From Monocercomonoides exilis (lineage: Eukaryota > Preaxostyla > Oxymonadida > Polymastigidae), in contig LSRY02000033.1 of NCBI GenBank assembly GCA_001643675.2, forward strand, positions 124,001 through 188,000: a DNA stretch of 64,000 bases. The letters are read 5' to 3'. The notes below the pieces were generated by a model. That model saw only the letters and a list, made by a program, of their open reading frames with translations, was not told where the DNA came from and ran no database searches. Made by a program: the position numbers and the translations under genes. Below, in pieces: positions 49,701 to 62,220 of this stretch (positions are counted from its first letter, which is position 1; each line of letters starts with the position of its first letter).

Positions 49701-52700
49701 CGCATGCCCCATTTGTGAGAGCTCAGAAGAGAGAGGATACATCGACAGTGAATCGAATGTGTGTCCACTCAGCGAAGACGCCTGCATCATGTGCAGAGAA
49801 GAGGCCCAGTACCATCTGGCTAGCAAGACAACGTCTCTTTTGGATGTTGGTGTGGACAGGAAGTATTCAGACAATATTCCTGTTCCTTCTCTGTCGCGTG
49901 ACATAATCTCTCGAATCATCTGCTCTTTTGCACTTAGCCCTGCTTTCTCTTCGGGCTCTGGTTCTTCCTCCAGCAGTGGATTGAGCTGTTCTTTCTTCTT
50001 CTTCTTCTTCTCGCCCTTTTCTTTGTCCCCCTTCTCATTCTTTTCGTTCTCGCTCTTCATCCTTGCAATACGGGCTTCTGTGTTGTCCACATCAAGCAGC
50101 TCGTGCGAGTTGATTGAATCTGCAATGGCACGAGGCGGAGGCAACCTCAGCGATGGAGGAGGTAAAAATCCCAATGTGAGTGCATGTGCTAATGCAGACA
50201 CCGCGCCGATCGCATTCACCGTGCGGAGAAGAAAGTCCAGCACACCTCTGTCTTTGCTAGAAGCGCTCAGTGAGTTACTGTCTGGTGCTGGCACAACATG
50301 CGAAACATGATCTCTTCCAACAGAGAAAGTGCTCAGGATTGAACCCAACAAAGGAACATGCGGCTCTTCTTCTTCTTTGTCGTTGGCTTCTTCGCCAATC
50401 ACAATCTGCTCTGTCTCGTAGCATCTGGCTGGAAACAGCACATCACCAAATCGAGTGAAACGAGGCAGACAACGCACCAAATAAGGAAGATCAGTCATGG
50501 CTGCAAGCAGAGATAGATAGAAGCACATAATAACATCTGGTGAGCATGCCAGTGCAACTGGGAAACTTGTGTTCTCTGCGATGACACGCAGCATTCGAGG
50601 CACAAGCAGACGCTCATCAATGGCAGACAGCCTATCAGAAGCAATGGGCAAGAATGTGGGAGTGGGGAGGTTTGTGATGTATTGCACTTGATCTGAACTA
50701 AGGGCGGAATGAGGGGCCTCAGATGAAGATGATGATGATGAACTTCCTTCAGGTTGTTGCGGAGGAAGGCCAGCTGCTTCGCCTGCGGCTTGCTGCTCAG
50801 CCAGAAGTCTGGCAGCCTCAGCAGCTTCTGCTGCTGCTTTGGCTTTGGCTTCTTCCTCTTGTTTCGCTTTCTCCTTCCTTCTCTTTGCCTCTTTGTATGA
50901 AGGGAAGAAGATATTGCACCAGACATCTGTGCAGTGCAGGATGGGCAAAATGGCTTGTGGATTGGCGACAGACAACGCAAAGAACGCTCCGTTCTGGAAT
51001 GTGAAGATGGGGGTGACCAAGCACTGCATCAGCAGCGGGGCCAGCTCACAGATGTGTGTGGTGTACTCGTCAGACTCCATCACCATCGTCACGCGAGACA
51101 GCGAATAAGGCGGATCAACCAGTGTGGAATCAGTCAGCGAGCTCAGCCGGCTAACCCCATCGTCTCCCACAGCAGCTGCAGTCAGTTCTGCAAACTCGTC
51201 TTTTCCTTTCCTCGGGTTAGCAGCATAGCCCAGAGGGTCGGCAGATAGTGTTGCTTTGTTCTTTCCAGTCATCTCCACACGCAGAATCTCTCCATTGTAT
51301 GTGCTCATTGCCAGCGCCCAGTCTGCCGATGAAACTGCTCCAAATGCCAGCCCTCCAATAAGAGTGTTCGGCACAAGCGATCGCAGCCCTTCTGTGAAGC
51401 CCATTGAAGAGTGCAAAGATGAAAGAGCATCAGTAGGGATCGGTGGAGAAGTCTTCAGGAATATCTTGGCGGCTGTGAGGAAGCTGACAGACGCTTCTGT
51501 GCTGCACATTGCCGACATCCGCTGCGCCAGCACGCCGAGGCATGCACTCCACAGCGTCTCCAAATGCATTTTGCTTTTGAAGATCTCAAAGAGCGAGGTG
51601 AAGTCGTATGTGTTGCAGGCAGTCAAGATCGTTGGCTTCAAAAATGGTGCCCGCTCTTCCAATATTTCTGGGTTCTCGTCTGGCTGGAGGATAATCTCTT
51701 GCTGGTTGGATCGGAGTGTCTCGATCTCCCACAGCCTGTGCAGATGCCGTCTTTCTTGCTCCACAAGTGCATCGATCTCCTTTGGTGCTGTCTCCGAGCG
51801 AGAAGAGAGCAGAGACGCTACTCTCGTCAGCATTTCAGTGTTGGGGGATTCTTCATCGTCCCAGTCTATTATGAGTGGCTCGTCCAAATTGATGGCGCGG
51901 GATTCCTGTGCAGCAACTAACCACAGCAGAGAAGGAACGTTCTCCAACGTAGGAGGAGGAGGAGGAATGTAGTTGAGAACACGTGAAAGCTGCCGAAAAG
52001 CAGAATAGACAACATGGTTTCCAAAGGAAGGAGGAGAATACTGCGACAAAAAGGAATGAATAGCATCGAGTGCTGTAATGTCTGATGAAGACTCTGAAGG
52101 AGATGAGAACTGTTGCTGAATGCGTCTTGTGATAGAAGATATCCATCCACACGTTGAATGGTACAGCTCCACATCTTCCTCTTCCATGTGGATCTTGTCA
52201 GGGTCTGGTGTTGATACAGCTGGCAGAAGAGAGAGCCAAGAAGAGCCAGCCTCAGCAGGGACAGCACGGATCACTGCAATGGATGCTGCAGAGTGTGCAA
52301 TAGACACAATTGACTGCGATGAGAAATAGAACTGACGAGTGATGGATTCCAGTGCTTTGAATGCTGGATGTTCAAACAGCGCGTCTTCACCGCTTGATCC
52401 CAGAGGCCCCATCCACATTCCCTTCGATCCGAAAGGTGACTGTTTGCCCATCTGAGCAGAGTCGTATTTCCCCTTTGATTTGAATCTCATTGTGAGCGTG
52501 TCAAAATCTGAAGGTGTGAGAAGCTCAGTCATGTCATTTTCTCTCTTCCACATGTCAATTCTGGATGCCAATTCTGACTGTGAAAGGAAAGGTGACAGGA
52601 ACAACGGGGTTGGGATAAGGCTGGGGCTGGAGATGGCAGAGAAGGAAGTTGGGATAGGAGCAGATGATGTAGAGGCATACTGCATGGTTGGGTGTTGTGC

Positions 52701-55700
52701 GTAATCGTGTCCTGTGGATGCAGAGGAAGATGAAGATGACAACATCGAGGGAGGCAAGGCGTCTTCGTCCGAAGGGATGTATCGTCCAGTGATGATATCA
52801 TAGAGCGTTGGGTATGTGATAATTGACGGCTTATTCAGCAGCTTGATCATCTCGTTCTTCATCCATCGGTTGATCTCTTCCGCATTTCCCTTTGAAAGTG
52901 CATAGACTGCATTATACAGCGGGCTCACCATCTCCATCGCTCCTCCTGCAATCGCCATGAGTGAGCCAATAATCGTCTCAAACCCTCTCTGTGGATACAG
53001 CTGATCGCACCTCTGTTTGTTGAGCGATGCTTCCAATAACAAAATTCCATGTTTCAACTGCCACACTTTTGCTTGTCTCGCCAGCGTCGCTGCTGCCAAC
53101 ACCGCCTCATTCAGCTCGTGTGTCTGCTTCACCAACCTCATCACAATCGTGCGCAGAGCAGTCGAGCTGTGTCCCATCAGAAAGAGAGAGAGACCATCCA
53201 CACGTTGCAATAGACCATGGATGACTGATGCCTGTTCAGTTGTAGAGACAGACAGGCTGTACAGAGGAGCGACTGCAAAGCAAGTGTCGATGGTGTGTGT
53301 GGCTGAGAGGACAACAGACAGTTTTGCGTGTGCTGCAGCCATTTCAGAGCGCAAAGAGCGTGTCCACTGCTGCAGAAGCACAAGAAGAAGCAAAGAAAGC
53401 GTAGTCAAGGGCATTTCTGCTGTAGCCAGCTGCAGATCGGTTGTACTCACTCGCTTTTTCAGCTGCCCGGCTCCTTGTGCATTCGTGTCGTTCCCATTTG
53501 CACCACCAAGTTCATCGCCTCTCTTCTTCTTCTTCTTCTTTTTCTCCTCTTTGTTGTTCTTTTCTTGTTCCGTCTGCGCAGCAGCTGCCGCTGCCTTGTT
53601 CATCGCCGCTTCTTCCTCTTTGAGTTTTCTGTCAGCCATCTTCTGCAGCAGTGCAGGGAGCGACTGAATTTCCTTGATGACTTTCAACACGAGCGATGCC
53701 CTGAGTGTTGGGTGCAGCTCCATCGCCTTTTGGAGAGCAAATCCGACTGCTGCTGCGGTTGGTGCGTGTCTGTGCAGGATCATCCGCACAAACGGTGTCT
53801 GGGTGAAAATCGACTGGCACTCGCGGATGGAGAAAGATGCCATAAAGGGAACAGCCAGCACTGCATTCTGCGCCATCAAAAGAGAACACTGAAATCGCCC
53901 GCTTTCGCCAGCGCCAACAGCAACCACTCCGTTTGGCTTGGACCCTCCTTTCGACTTTGATACAACGCCGCTGCCGTAAATCTCCGCGTTCGTGATGTGG
54001 AATGCAGCACCTCTTTTGTTCATTGCCAAGTACATTGAGACAGGTGTGCTGTAAGCTGAAGGCACAAACCGAGAGACGGCACAGAGTGGAGGGTCGGGAA
54101 GGATCAAGCCGCAGTCCTCTTCTTCCTCCATGTGCTCGGCCACTGACTCCACCAGTGCATATGTTGGTGTCAGAATGCTGTCTTCTACTTCCAGTGCATT
54201 GTTCAGTCCGCCTTTTTTGCCTTCATGGAAGAATAAATCTTTATTGTGTCGAACTTGCCTTTCTTTGTCTGAAAGAGATCCGCTTCCAGCTTTATCAGAA
54301 GATGCAGAAGAAGCAGAAGCAGACGATGACGATAAAGAACCATCTGCAACACCATTCGCTCCAATTGTTCCACGCGAAGATGAAATGCCTTGCCCACCTG
54401 TGGCCAAAGCATCCGCACGTGATTTCCCCATCAGCTTGTCAACAACTGCAGCGTTTCCCAGCGAAGAGACAAGGGAAACAGCAGAGTGAAGACCCACAGA
54501 CGCTAAACGAGATGGCGTTGCAGCCATTTTGGACTGCTGGTTGGTCAGAACAGCAGAAATGAAGGGAAGTGTGCTGGATGGGACACCAAAGCCAAAGAGA
54601 GAGGTACGGCCTTTGGAAGATGTCATGCCACGAGAAGAGGAAGAGGAAGAGGAAGAGGAAGAGGATGAAGATGATGAGGATGAATAAGAAGATGTATTCT
54701 TCATATCGAAGAAAGAGAATCCGAGTGCATCATCATCATCTGCATCATCCAAATCTTCGTCTTCATCAACCTCATCAATCCCCAGTGCAGCATCAAAGTT
54801 GAACAAGTACTCATCTTCGATGTCTCCTTCACCTTCAACTGCCTCTTCCTCGTCGCCCAATCCATTCACACCCCACTCTCCGTCTCTTTCCTTCCATCTG
54901 TCGCACTCTGCACACGAGCTCCTTCCATTGAGTGTGTATCCTGTTTCCCTCTTCCCTTTCTCTCTCGCATGGTCTGCTGCTGCTCTCTCTGCTTTGTCCT
55001 CGTCATCCTCATCCCCTTCATTCAGCACATAAGCCGGCCGGTACACCACTCGATCTGCATCCTCTTCCTTTGTGAGCGTAGCCATCGTCTCTGCCTCCAT
55101 CTGCTGCGCTGTCCTATGTGCGCCATGCACTCCACTTCCTTTGCCTCCGCTGGCTCCTGCTCCACTCCCTCCTGCACTCATCATCACTCCTTCCTCTTCT
55201 CCTGATGTGCGGATGTTCTCCTTCACAATCGCCATCACTGCCAAATGTGTCTTCTTCTTCTCCACATCGCCTGATCGCACAACTGCCATGCTGCTGTGGC
55301 CCAATTGACACGTTTCTGCTGCTGCTCTCCTCCTCTTCTCTCTCAAGCGTGTTCTTTCTGCTTTGCTCATCCCTCTCAGCCTCAAAAGTCTGTGTGCATT
55401 CATCTTCCTCGCAGCCACTCGCTCCAATGGTTCTAAAACGGTGTTGTTCCAAGGGGCATCTCTGGGTGTGGAGCCGTGGTTGGAGCCGAACAGCTGCTGT
55501 GCTCTGGAAAGCGCAATGACAGGATTCTCAAAGAGCGTCGTGTGTGGAGCAGAGGAAAGCATCTCTCTTTGCCCAACAGCCTCAGCCAGCAAAGCATCTG
55601 GCAATGAAGGAAACAGTGTGGCCTCTGCAAAGTTGAATGGAAGATCCACAAATCCGTCTTTGATCCCACTCCGGTTCTTTGGTCTTGCACGGCTAACTTC

Positions 55701-58001
55701 AATTCCCTCAACACTCTCATCTTCTGAATTCGTTTCCTCTTCTCTTCCAGCGGCTTGCTTGTTTTCTGCTTCTTCTTCACTGACAGACCCTCCAAATGTG
55801 CTCCCAGTGTGCGAAAGTGAGGCGAACGATGAAGAGAACACATAGGAGTTCAGAAATTCTGGTGTGGAAACACCACGTGGATGCTGCGATGCAAGCTGCC
55901 ATGCAGTCAAAGCAGATGAGCGGTCAGCCAGACACTCAGAGAGAGTGGGCTGTGTAGTGCATATTCCTGTTCTGTCCAGCCCGAACTCCTCCACAAACTT
56001 CCGCAGACAGAGCCTAATGAACGGCGCAAATGCCTCGTCGCTGAGAGACGAGATAAACAGGATCTGACTCTGTGCAAACTGGAAGTACTCAGATCCTCTC
56101 AGGGGCTCCTCTCTCTTGGACGCCTTCACCATCATCCCGGACTTCTGGAACGAGAACGAGATCCAGCTCTCCATCCAGCCGTGCGAGCGGATGAACATGT
56201 ACTGCAAGGCGCGCAGCACAGCAACCATCGCGTGCCGATACTCGTTCGGCTTGTCCATCAGAAACAGCACAACATTCTTCCAGAAGAGGTCAATGTCCAA
56301 CAGTGCAATTTGCGCAAGTACTCTTCCTCGTGCTGCTAATGTCTCGTCAAATTGAGGGGGAAGCGCATCGACACCTGATCCTCCTGCTCCACTGCCACCT
56401 TGCCCACCGCCTCCGGGAAGTGCCTTCCGGAGAAATAGAGTGTTGATCACTTCATTAAGAATATCATCAGTTGGAGTTTTTTGTGCGTTCTGATCAAAGA
56501 TGCGTGTGGAGCACATGGAGTTGATGGAAGGTGTGAGGCAGACACATCCTGAAGTAGAATGGGGAAGAATGGCTGATGATGCTGAACTCGAGACATACGA
56601 AGGAGAGCCATCTGTTCCAGAAATGGAAGACGCTGCAGAGCTGCTTGAGTCGTCGAATGGTGTCCAAATCGGGGTGTTGAAGCGAGGTGTTCCCGAAAGC
56701 ATCATCTGAAGTGCATCTGTTGCTGTGACTGCACAGCGCGTATTCCGCGACCAGATGACGGTGATGAGGAGCTTGACGACTTCAGCTGAGCGCTCTCGAT
56801 AAATGTTTGGGAAAGCCGTGGCGATTGTGCTGATGAGAAGAGGAGTATCGCTTGTGACTGGCTTTGTCTTCAGCTGGCGAGCGAGCGAGCTGAGAAGATC
56901 GGAAAGAGACTAAGGAAAAAATGATAGTTTTTTTTTTAAAAAAAAATGAAATGAAAATATAAATGATCGTGCAAACGTTTGAATCCTGGTTAAGTGCTTG
57001 AGTTGGGGCTTTTGAAATGACTGACATGAATATACCGCTCAAAACGCTTAAGTGAAATGATTTGGCTTGGTCTCGTGACAAATGGTACACCAGAGCCTCG
57101 ACAACGTCATGTAATGAATTTGAATTTGTACATTCTTGCCATCCAAATGCAAGAGATGAGATCACCACATTTGCAGGCTGAAGTGGAAGTTGGCCTTGAA
57201 TTCTTCGAAGACTTTCCACCAGTTTTCCAACTGCCAAATCAAAGCTGGAATGAAGTGAAAATATGCATAAGAAAAAAACATGTCAATAATAAAACACTTT
57301 CGTCATATGTTAAAATCATGAACACACAATTCTCTATCATGGAAAAAGACGCTGGTAATCTTACCCCATTGAAGACTGATTTGAAAATTCATTTTGAAAA
57401 CATATTCATTGGCAGTATCCCAGTTATAGTCGCTTTTATCAAAAAACAAGCTTGTTTTCTTCATAATTTCAACAGCAGTATATCGTGAAACAGATGAAGC
57501 CTTTGAACAAAACGTACTAAGCGCGTCTGTTAAGCCGAGTAATATTGTCCAAAACTATAAATGAAACAAAAATAGAATAAAAAATTATGAATATCTATTT
57601 TCATTAAAAATAAAAAGCAGACAATAATCTGCGACGAGGTTGGAGACATTGCTTCTAATGGACCCAGTTTAAGGAAATGTGGTTCTTTTCCAGCAAATTT
57701 TTTGTGATGGTCAAAAGAAATAATGTTTAGAATGTAATTGCAGATGTCATCACTGTGCTCGTCTGAAAATGATGAAAGTCTTTTTAGACTCTTAATATAT
57801 ACAGATTCCGTTCTTGGAAAATACACCCATCTTCGAAACGCATCCGAATCCTGAAAAAGTGAATGAAAAACAACAATCGATCAAATAAAAAAAGGAAAAT
57901 TGGATACAGACCTCAAGTGGGTGTATTCGATTATTACTAAAAATAAGATCGACCAACTCGGAACAAAAAACGTCAACAGCGAATTTTGCGGAGTTGTTCA
58001 T
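37782..58001 (-). CDS. Giant scaffold-like protein with C-terminal RGS-like domain
   Basis: Five exons join in frame: 58001-57912, 57850-57623, 57554-57365, 57230-56977 and 56909-37782. The product is about 6,629 residues, with a last exon of 19.1 kb. An AG acceptor at 58036-58035 leaves open an extra 5' exon. Much of the protein is helical, HEAT/ARM-like sequence (LFWKNVVLFLMDKPNEYRH, LRIYRAILISLNYLSSQ) broken by Ser-, Glu- and Lys-rich linkers. A coiled coil lies near residues 6,100-6,280. At about 6,310-6,465 there is an RGS-type helical bundle: AWEFFISATDF, AIEIWDRYF, PDPMFFSPIVMLVFEAL, PFRKYL. RGS domains accelerate GTP hydrolysis by G-alpha subunits. A Furry/Tao3-type scaffold is one weak possibility for the N-terminal half; I could not confirm it. 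Function is inferred only as a large cytoplasmic scaffold, possibly tied to G-protein signalling. Confidence 0.75.
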
Positions 58002-58624
58002 CTTTTCTTTAAAGACGTGATCTATCCCTAAATTCTGCAAATGAATAAAAAAGATAAGTTTGATTATTATTCACATAAGTTTTGCAATATGTTAATAAAG
58101 CATGAACAGTAGTTTGAAAGTGAAAATTGTTGCATTCTTTATTTCTTTGAATATATTAAACTTAGAAGCATATCAAGTTATTTGGAAACGAATGTTTGAT
58201 GATAATAAATAAAAAAAAGAACAAAGAATACAATTAATTTCTTAAAAATACTCTTGATTTGTTTGCAAAAAATTTGAAAGGATGATGTGAAAACAGTTGA
58301 AATGAAAAAATAATTCAAGATGTTTTGTTTTCGAAAACAGCTTTGCACAAGAAAATGGTATAATTATGAAACGTTCTTAGAAAAAGGAAAACGAAATTTC
58401 TATGTTTCTCTTCCTTTTTTGACAAATTATTTTATTTCATTAAAAGTTTTTTCTGCTTTTCTTTTGAAATCTTAATCGTGAAAAAACTTTTATCTTTTTA
58501 TTCAAGCCAGTAATGGAAATATTTTAATCGAGTTCAAAAACTCGCCATTAAAAAGAAACAGTTATAAAAAAATAAAAATTATAATAATAAAATAATAATA
58601 ATAATAACACATTTCAAAACTTCT
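58002..58624. other. AT-rich intergenic, giant-gene promoter side
   Basis: Very AT-rich DNA between the 3' end of the TFIIS/SPOC gene (stop at 58625) and the start of the giant gene. AATAAT-type repeats lie at 58575-58610. A short first exon of the giant gene could be hidden near 58040-58140, but none with an ATG and proper donor stood out. Confidence 0.45.
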
Positions 58625-58832
58625 TTATGAAAACACAACACCTAATAGGATAAGAGAAGGATCATAAGGATTGCCTGTAACTGCTGTTATTTCGCGGCCA
58701 AACGTGTCGAGAAAGGCATCAACTTGAGCGCTGAGCTGAGAAAACAGAAACGGAGGCAGCAAAATAAGGGTGGAGGAAGAGAAATTTGAAAGTGATATTG
58801 ACTGCCTTGAGTAAGAGGAAGAAGAGGAAGGA

Positions 58833-58865
<33 letters not shown>

Positions 58866-60816
58866 TTATTCGACATATCCACAACGCCGATGCTTTTGTG
58901 CAGTGACAAATGAGCAGTTATTGCTTTCATCAGTCGCAGATCAGACTTGTTCGTGCATTCCAGCACAAACAAAGAGCATCCCATAGACGATGATGAATCT
59001 CCGCTTGAATAAGCAGAAGAAGAGGAATACGATGAGGATGAAGAAGAAGAACCAGATCTTAAAAGATTTGATGGTGCCATGTCCTTCTCCTTCAGTGTGC
59101 TCGACCATTCGTTCAGTCTCTTCAGTGCACTTTTAACATCTGCACTCAAAGACATCTCCAAAACAGAGGGGAAATTCTCCTTTTTCAGTGGTGTCGGCAG
59201 AAGCGGAGTGAAATTCATTGAAATCGGAAGCAGCGGCGCCAGGCGCAGTGATCGTGTGCACAATGAAGAGAGAAGAGAGAAGTGTTGTGTGCTTTGAGAA
59301 GACGGGTCGCTGGACGATGTTGAGGATGAATCTTGTTCGGATGTTGGTACTTCATAAACAGCATTAGAAGAAGAAGAAGAAGCAGAAGAAGATAGAGAAG
59401 GTGAAGAAGGAATTAAAGAAGAAGAAGAAGACGATGATGATGAAACACTTGCATCTGCTGTTATTGATGGCTCCTCTCCTTTGACAGTCAGCGCAGACAG
59501 AGAAATTGACTGCAGTGAAGGGTCGTTTGTTGTCAAAGCTGGATTAATTAAGCTGAAGAGGCTGTTGAGCTCGTTCGATGCCTTGCTGATCTGCTGCACC
59601 ACTCCTGTTTTTTCGCCTCGACGCGCTGACGACTGCTGAGAGGAGGAGGCAGAGGAAGAGGAAGATTGAGATGTTTTGTTGGTTGTGTTGGTTTTGGAAG
59701 AACGAGAAGGAGGAGAAGAAGTTGGACCAGAAGCAGACGAGGATGAAAATAATTTGGAAGGAGATGACTGTAAAGTTGAAGAAGATGAGGATGAAGACTT
59801 AGAATATGGCGATGATGAAAGATTTTGATCGGCCAAGCCATCAGACGAGAGAGAAGAAGAAATGAGCACAGGCGTGGCTGGAGGTGAGTCTGTGCTTGTG
59901 GCTGGATGTGAAGGAGAGGAAGAACGTGAAGATGCAAAAGAAGAAGATGATGAGGATTTTCGTGGGTGTTGTGGACGTGTTGGAAGCACTTGACTGTGTT
60001 GGTTGGAAGATGTAGCAGGCACTTCTTTTGAAGATTGATCTGTTGAAGAAGAAACAGAAGAAGAAGAAGAAGAAGAAGAAGTTGACAATTCTCCTGATTG
60101 AGTGTTTCTTTTCTCTGACTTTCTAACATTATCTGCACTTTTCTTCTCTTTCAGTGCTTCGTCCATCACTTCCTTTCCATTTTCGTTCTCATTTTCATTT
60201 TCATTTTCATTTTCATTGCCGTTCTCAGATTCCTCATTCTCATCCTCTTCCTTGTTCTTCTCTCCTTCATTGCCGTCTGCTTCTCCCTCGTTTTTCTCCC
60301 TTCCTGCTGCTTGATCCGTCATCAGCCCTTTCTCTGCTGCTGTCTCAATCACCTCTTCTCCTCTGCCTGTCTTCTTAATCATCATGCCTTCCTCATCACT
60401 CCTCACAATCACTTTCTTCTTCGCCTCTTCTTCCATTTCTTCTCTCTTCTTCAGCAGCGCCTCGTCTGCCATCGCAAAGGAATCCATGCTGGCGACTTCT
60501 GCTGGCTTGATCTTCCCAGTCAACACTGCTATTCTAAACGTCCCGTTCTTCTCGTCAGTCAAATTGAACCGCAGCGACTTATACTGGTCTCTGTATCCCT
60601 TCGCATCCTCCGAGCCGAACTGCTCAAAAAGCGCGTTCTCAAGCTGCTTGGCAAGCGCAGAGATGTGAGAAAAAGTTGGGTCGAAGTCAATAGAAAGAGG
60701 AAGAAGGCTCTGCTGCACAGACAGCGGGTTGTTGATGATGACAGGCGGGCGCTGTGGCGCTGATGCAGCGGAGGGGGCTGTGGTGTTGCGGATGGGAGTG
60801 GTTGTTGAAGTGGATG

Positions 60817-60847
<31 letters not shown>

Positions 60848-61891
60848 TGTTGTTGTTGTTGTTGATTGCGATGGTTGAGTTGAAGTGCTTCCAACTTCAT
60901 TTGCCTCTTCTTTCATTTGCTTTTCTTTTTCTTCGTTCTTCTCTTTGAATTCATTTGCTATTCTATCAATCGACTCCTGAGTCTGCTTCAGTGCCAGATT
61001 GAGCGCAATCCGCAGCGCATTGTTGAAGTTCCTCACAAACACCATTCTCGTTTCGCTCAAATACAATCTCCCTTTCGCCACATTCGCTCCTTGTTGACCT
61101 GATGCTGCTGCACGTCTGGCTTTGGTTTTCCTTTCCTCTTTCGCCTGCAGCTCTGCCTGCCTCCTTTTGATCTCCTCGTCGCTCAGCATCAGCCCCTTTT
61201 TCACAAGCTCTGCTCGCTTCTTTGCCATTCTTTCCTTTCGCGCTTTCAGAATCTCTTCTTTTGATGCTTTCTCTTTTCTGTGCTTCGGCTTTTTCGGGCG
61301 AGGTTTCGGCTGCGCAGAACGCAGAGCACGAACAACAGTGTTATCTCTATTTGACTGGAGCGCTGAAGAAGAAACATTCTGTTGAGTGTTGTGCAATTTG
61401 TCATCGTCGCTTGACATATCTGCAAATGGATCACTCTCTGATCCGACATCGAGTTCTATAATTGACGAGCCAGAAGTATCAGAAAGAGACCAATCAGAGG
61501 ATTCATCATCTTTCGTTTTCCCTTCCGCTTCATCAATATCTTTAAATGGATCGTCATCAGAAAGCCAATCATCTTTTGAGCTGTCATCTTTCAGAGACGG
61601 AGAATGAATTACACCGTGATTCCCATTAAAATGAGCATTTGGATTATTAAACGATTGTGATTTCAGATGTGATTCGTCTTCATGTGGATATACCGGTTCG
61701 GTATAGTTTGGATCATTAAATGTGTCTTCGAATGGCTCTCCAAAATCATAAGTTATAAAATCACTATCCTCCTTTTTTCTCCTCTGTCGAGATCCAAGAT
61801 AATTGTAATTTTCATTATTCAGATCAAAAGTGTCAAGTGAAGTTTCTTTGAAGTCGTCAAACAAAAAATCATCCAGAGAATCTTTAGACAT
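58625..61891 (-). CDS. Bye1/PHF3-like TFIIS-central plus SPOC protein
   Basis: A single exon from the ATG at 61891 encodes 1,088 residues. The N-terminus is acidic with DDF-type motifs. Residues about 198-260 are a basic helix likely to act as a nuclear signal. Residues 281-490 match the TFIIS central domain in two halves (VRNFNNALRIALNLAL; then LAKQLENALFEQFG, YKSLRFNLTDEKNGTFR, VLTGKIKPAEVASM) split by a roughly 90-residue Glu/Ser/Thr insertion. Residues about 905-1088 resemble a SPOC domain (VLEMSLSADVKSALKRL, GCSLFVLEC, STLILLPPFLFSQL, LILLGVVFS) with Ser-rich insertions in loops. Yeast Bye1 and animal PHF3/DIDO1 have PHD, TFIIS-like and SPOC domains and bind RNA polymerase II; here no PHD finger is visible. 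A role in transcription elongation or CTD-linked processing is inferred. The 329-bp upstream gap is shared with a divergent gene. Confidence 0.72.
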
Positions 61892-62220
61892 TTTATATTC
61901 TCTTTTAAATTTTATATTTATAAAGTGATCCAAAAATTTGCATGAACAACGTTTATACGTGATAAAAATTCGAAAAATAACAACAGTGATTTGCAAATAA
62001 CAACGAAAATAGTCATTGAAAAAGCAGCAATGTATTAAATAATGTGGTGAAATATAAATGAGAATGCTCCAAACCTGTATTTAAAAGCCGATAGCTGTCA
62101 ATTAATCAAAAATAAAATGTCAAATTAAGAAACTATTTATTTATGGAACGATCAAAAATTTGATTGACCCTTACTTATATGCGCAACAAGTAACATTAAA
62201 CTTTTTTTGATTTTAGCTTG
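61892..62220. promoter_or_regulatory. Divergent intergenic region, likely bidirectional promoter
   Basis: This 329-bp AT-rich segment separates the start of the TFIIS/SPOC gene (minus) from that of the EF-hand/WD40 gene (plus). It must carry both promoters, but no specific motif is recognised. A TTTTGATTTTAG just before 62217 could instead be an intron acceptor of the plus-strand gene. Confidence 0.4.
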
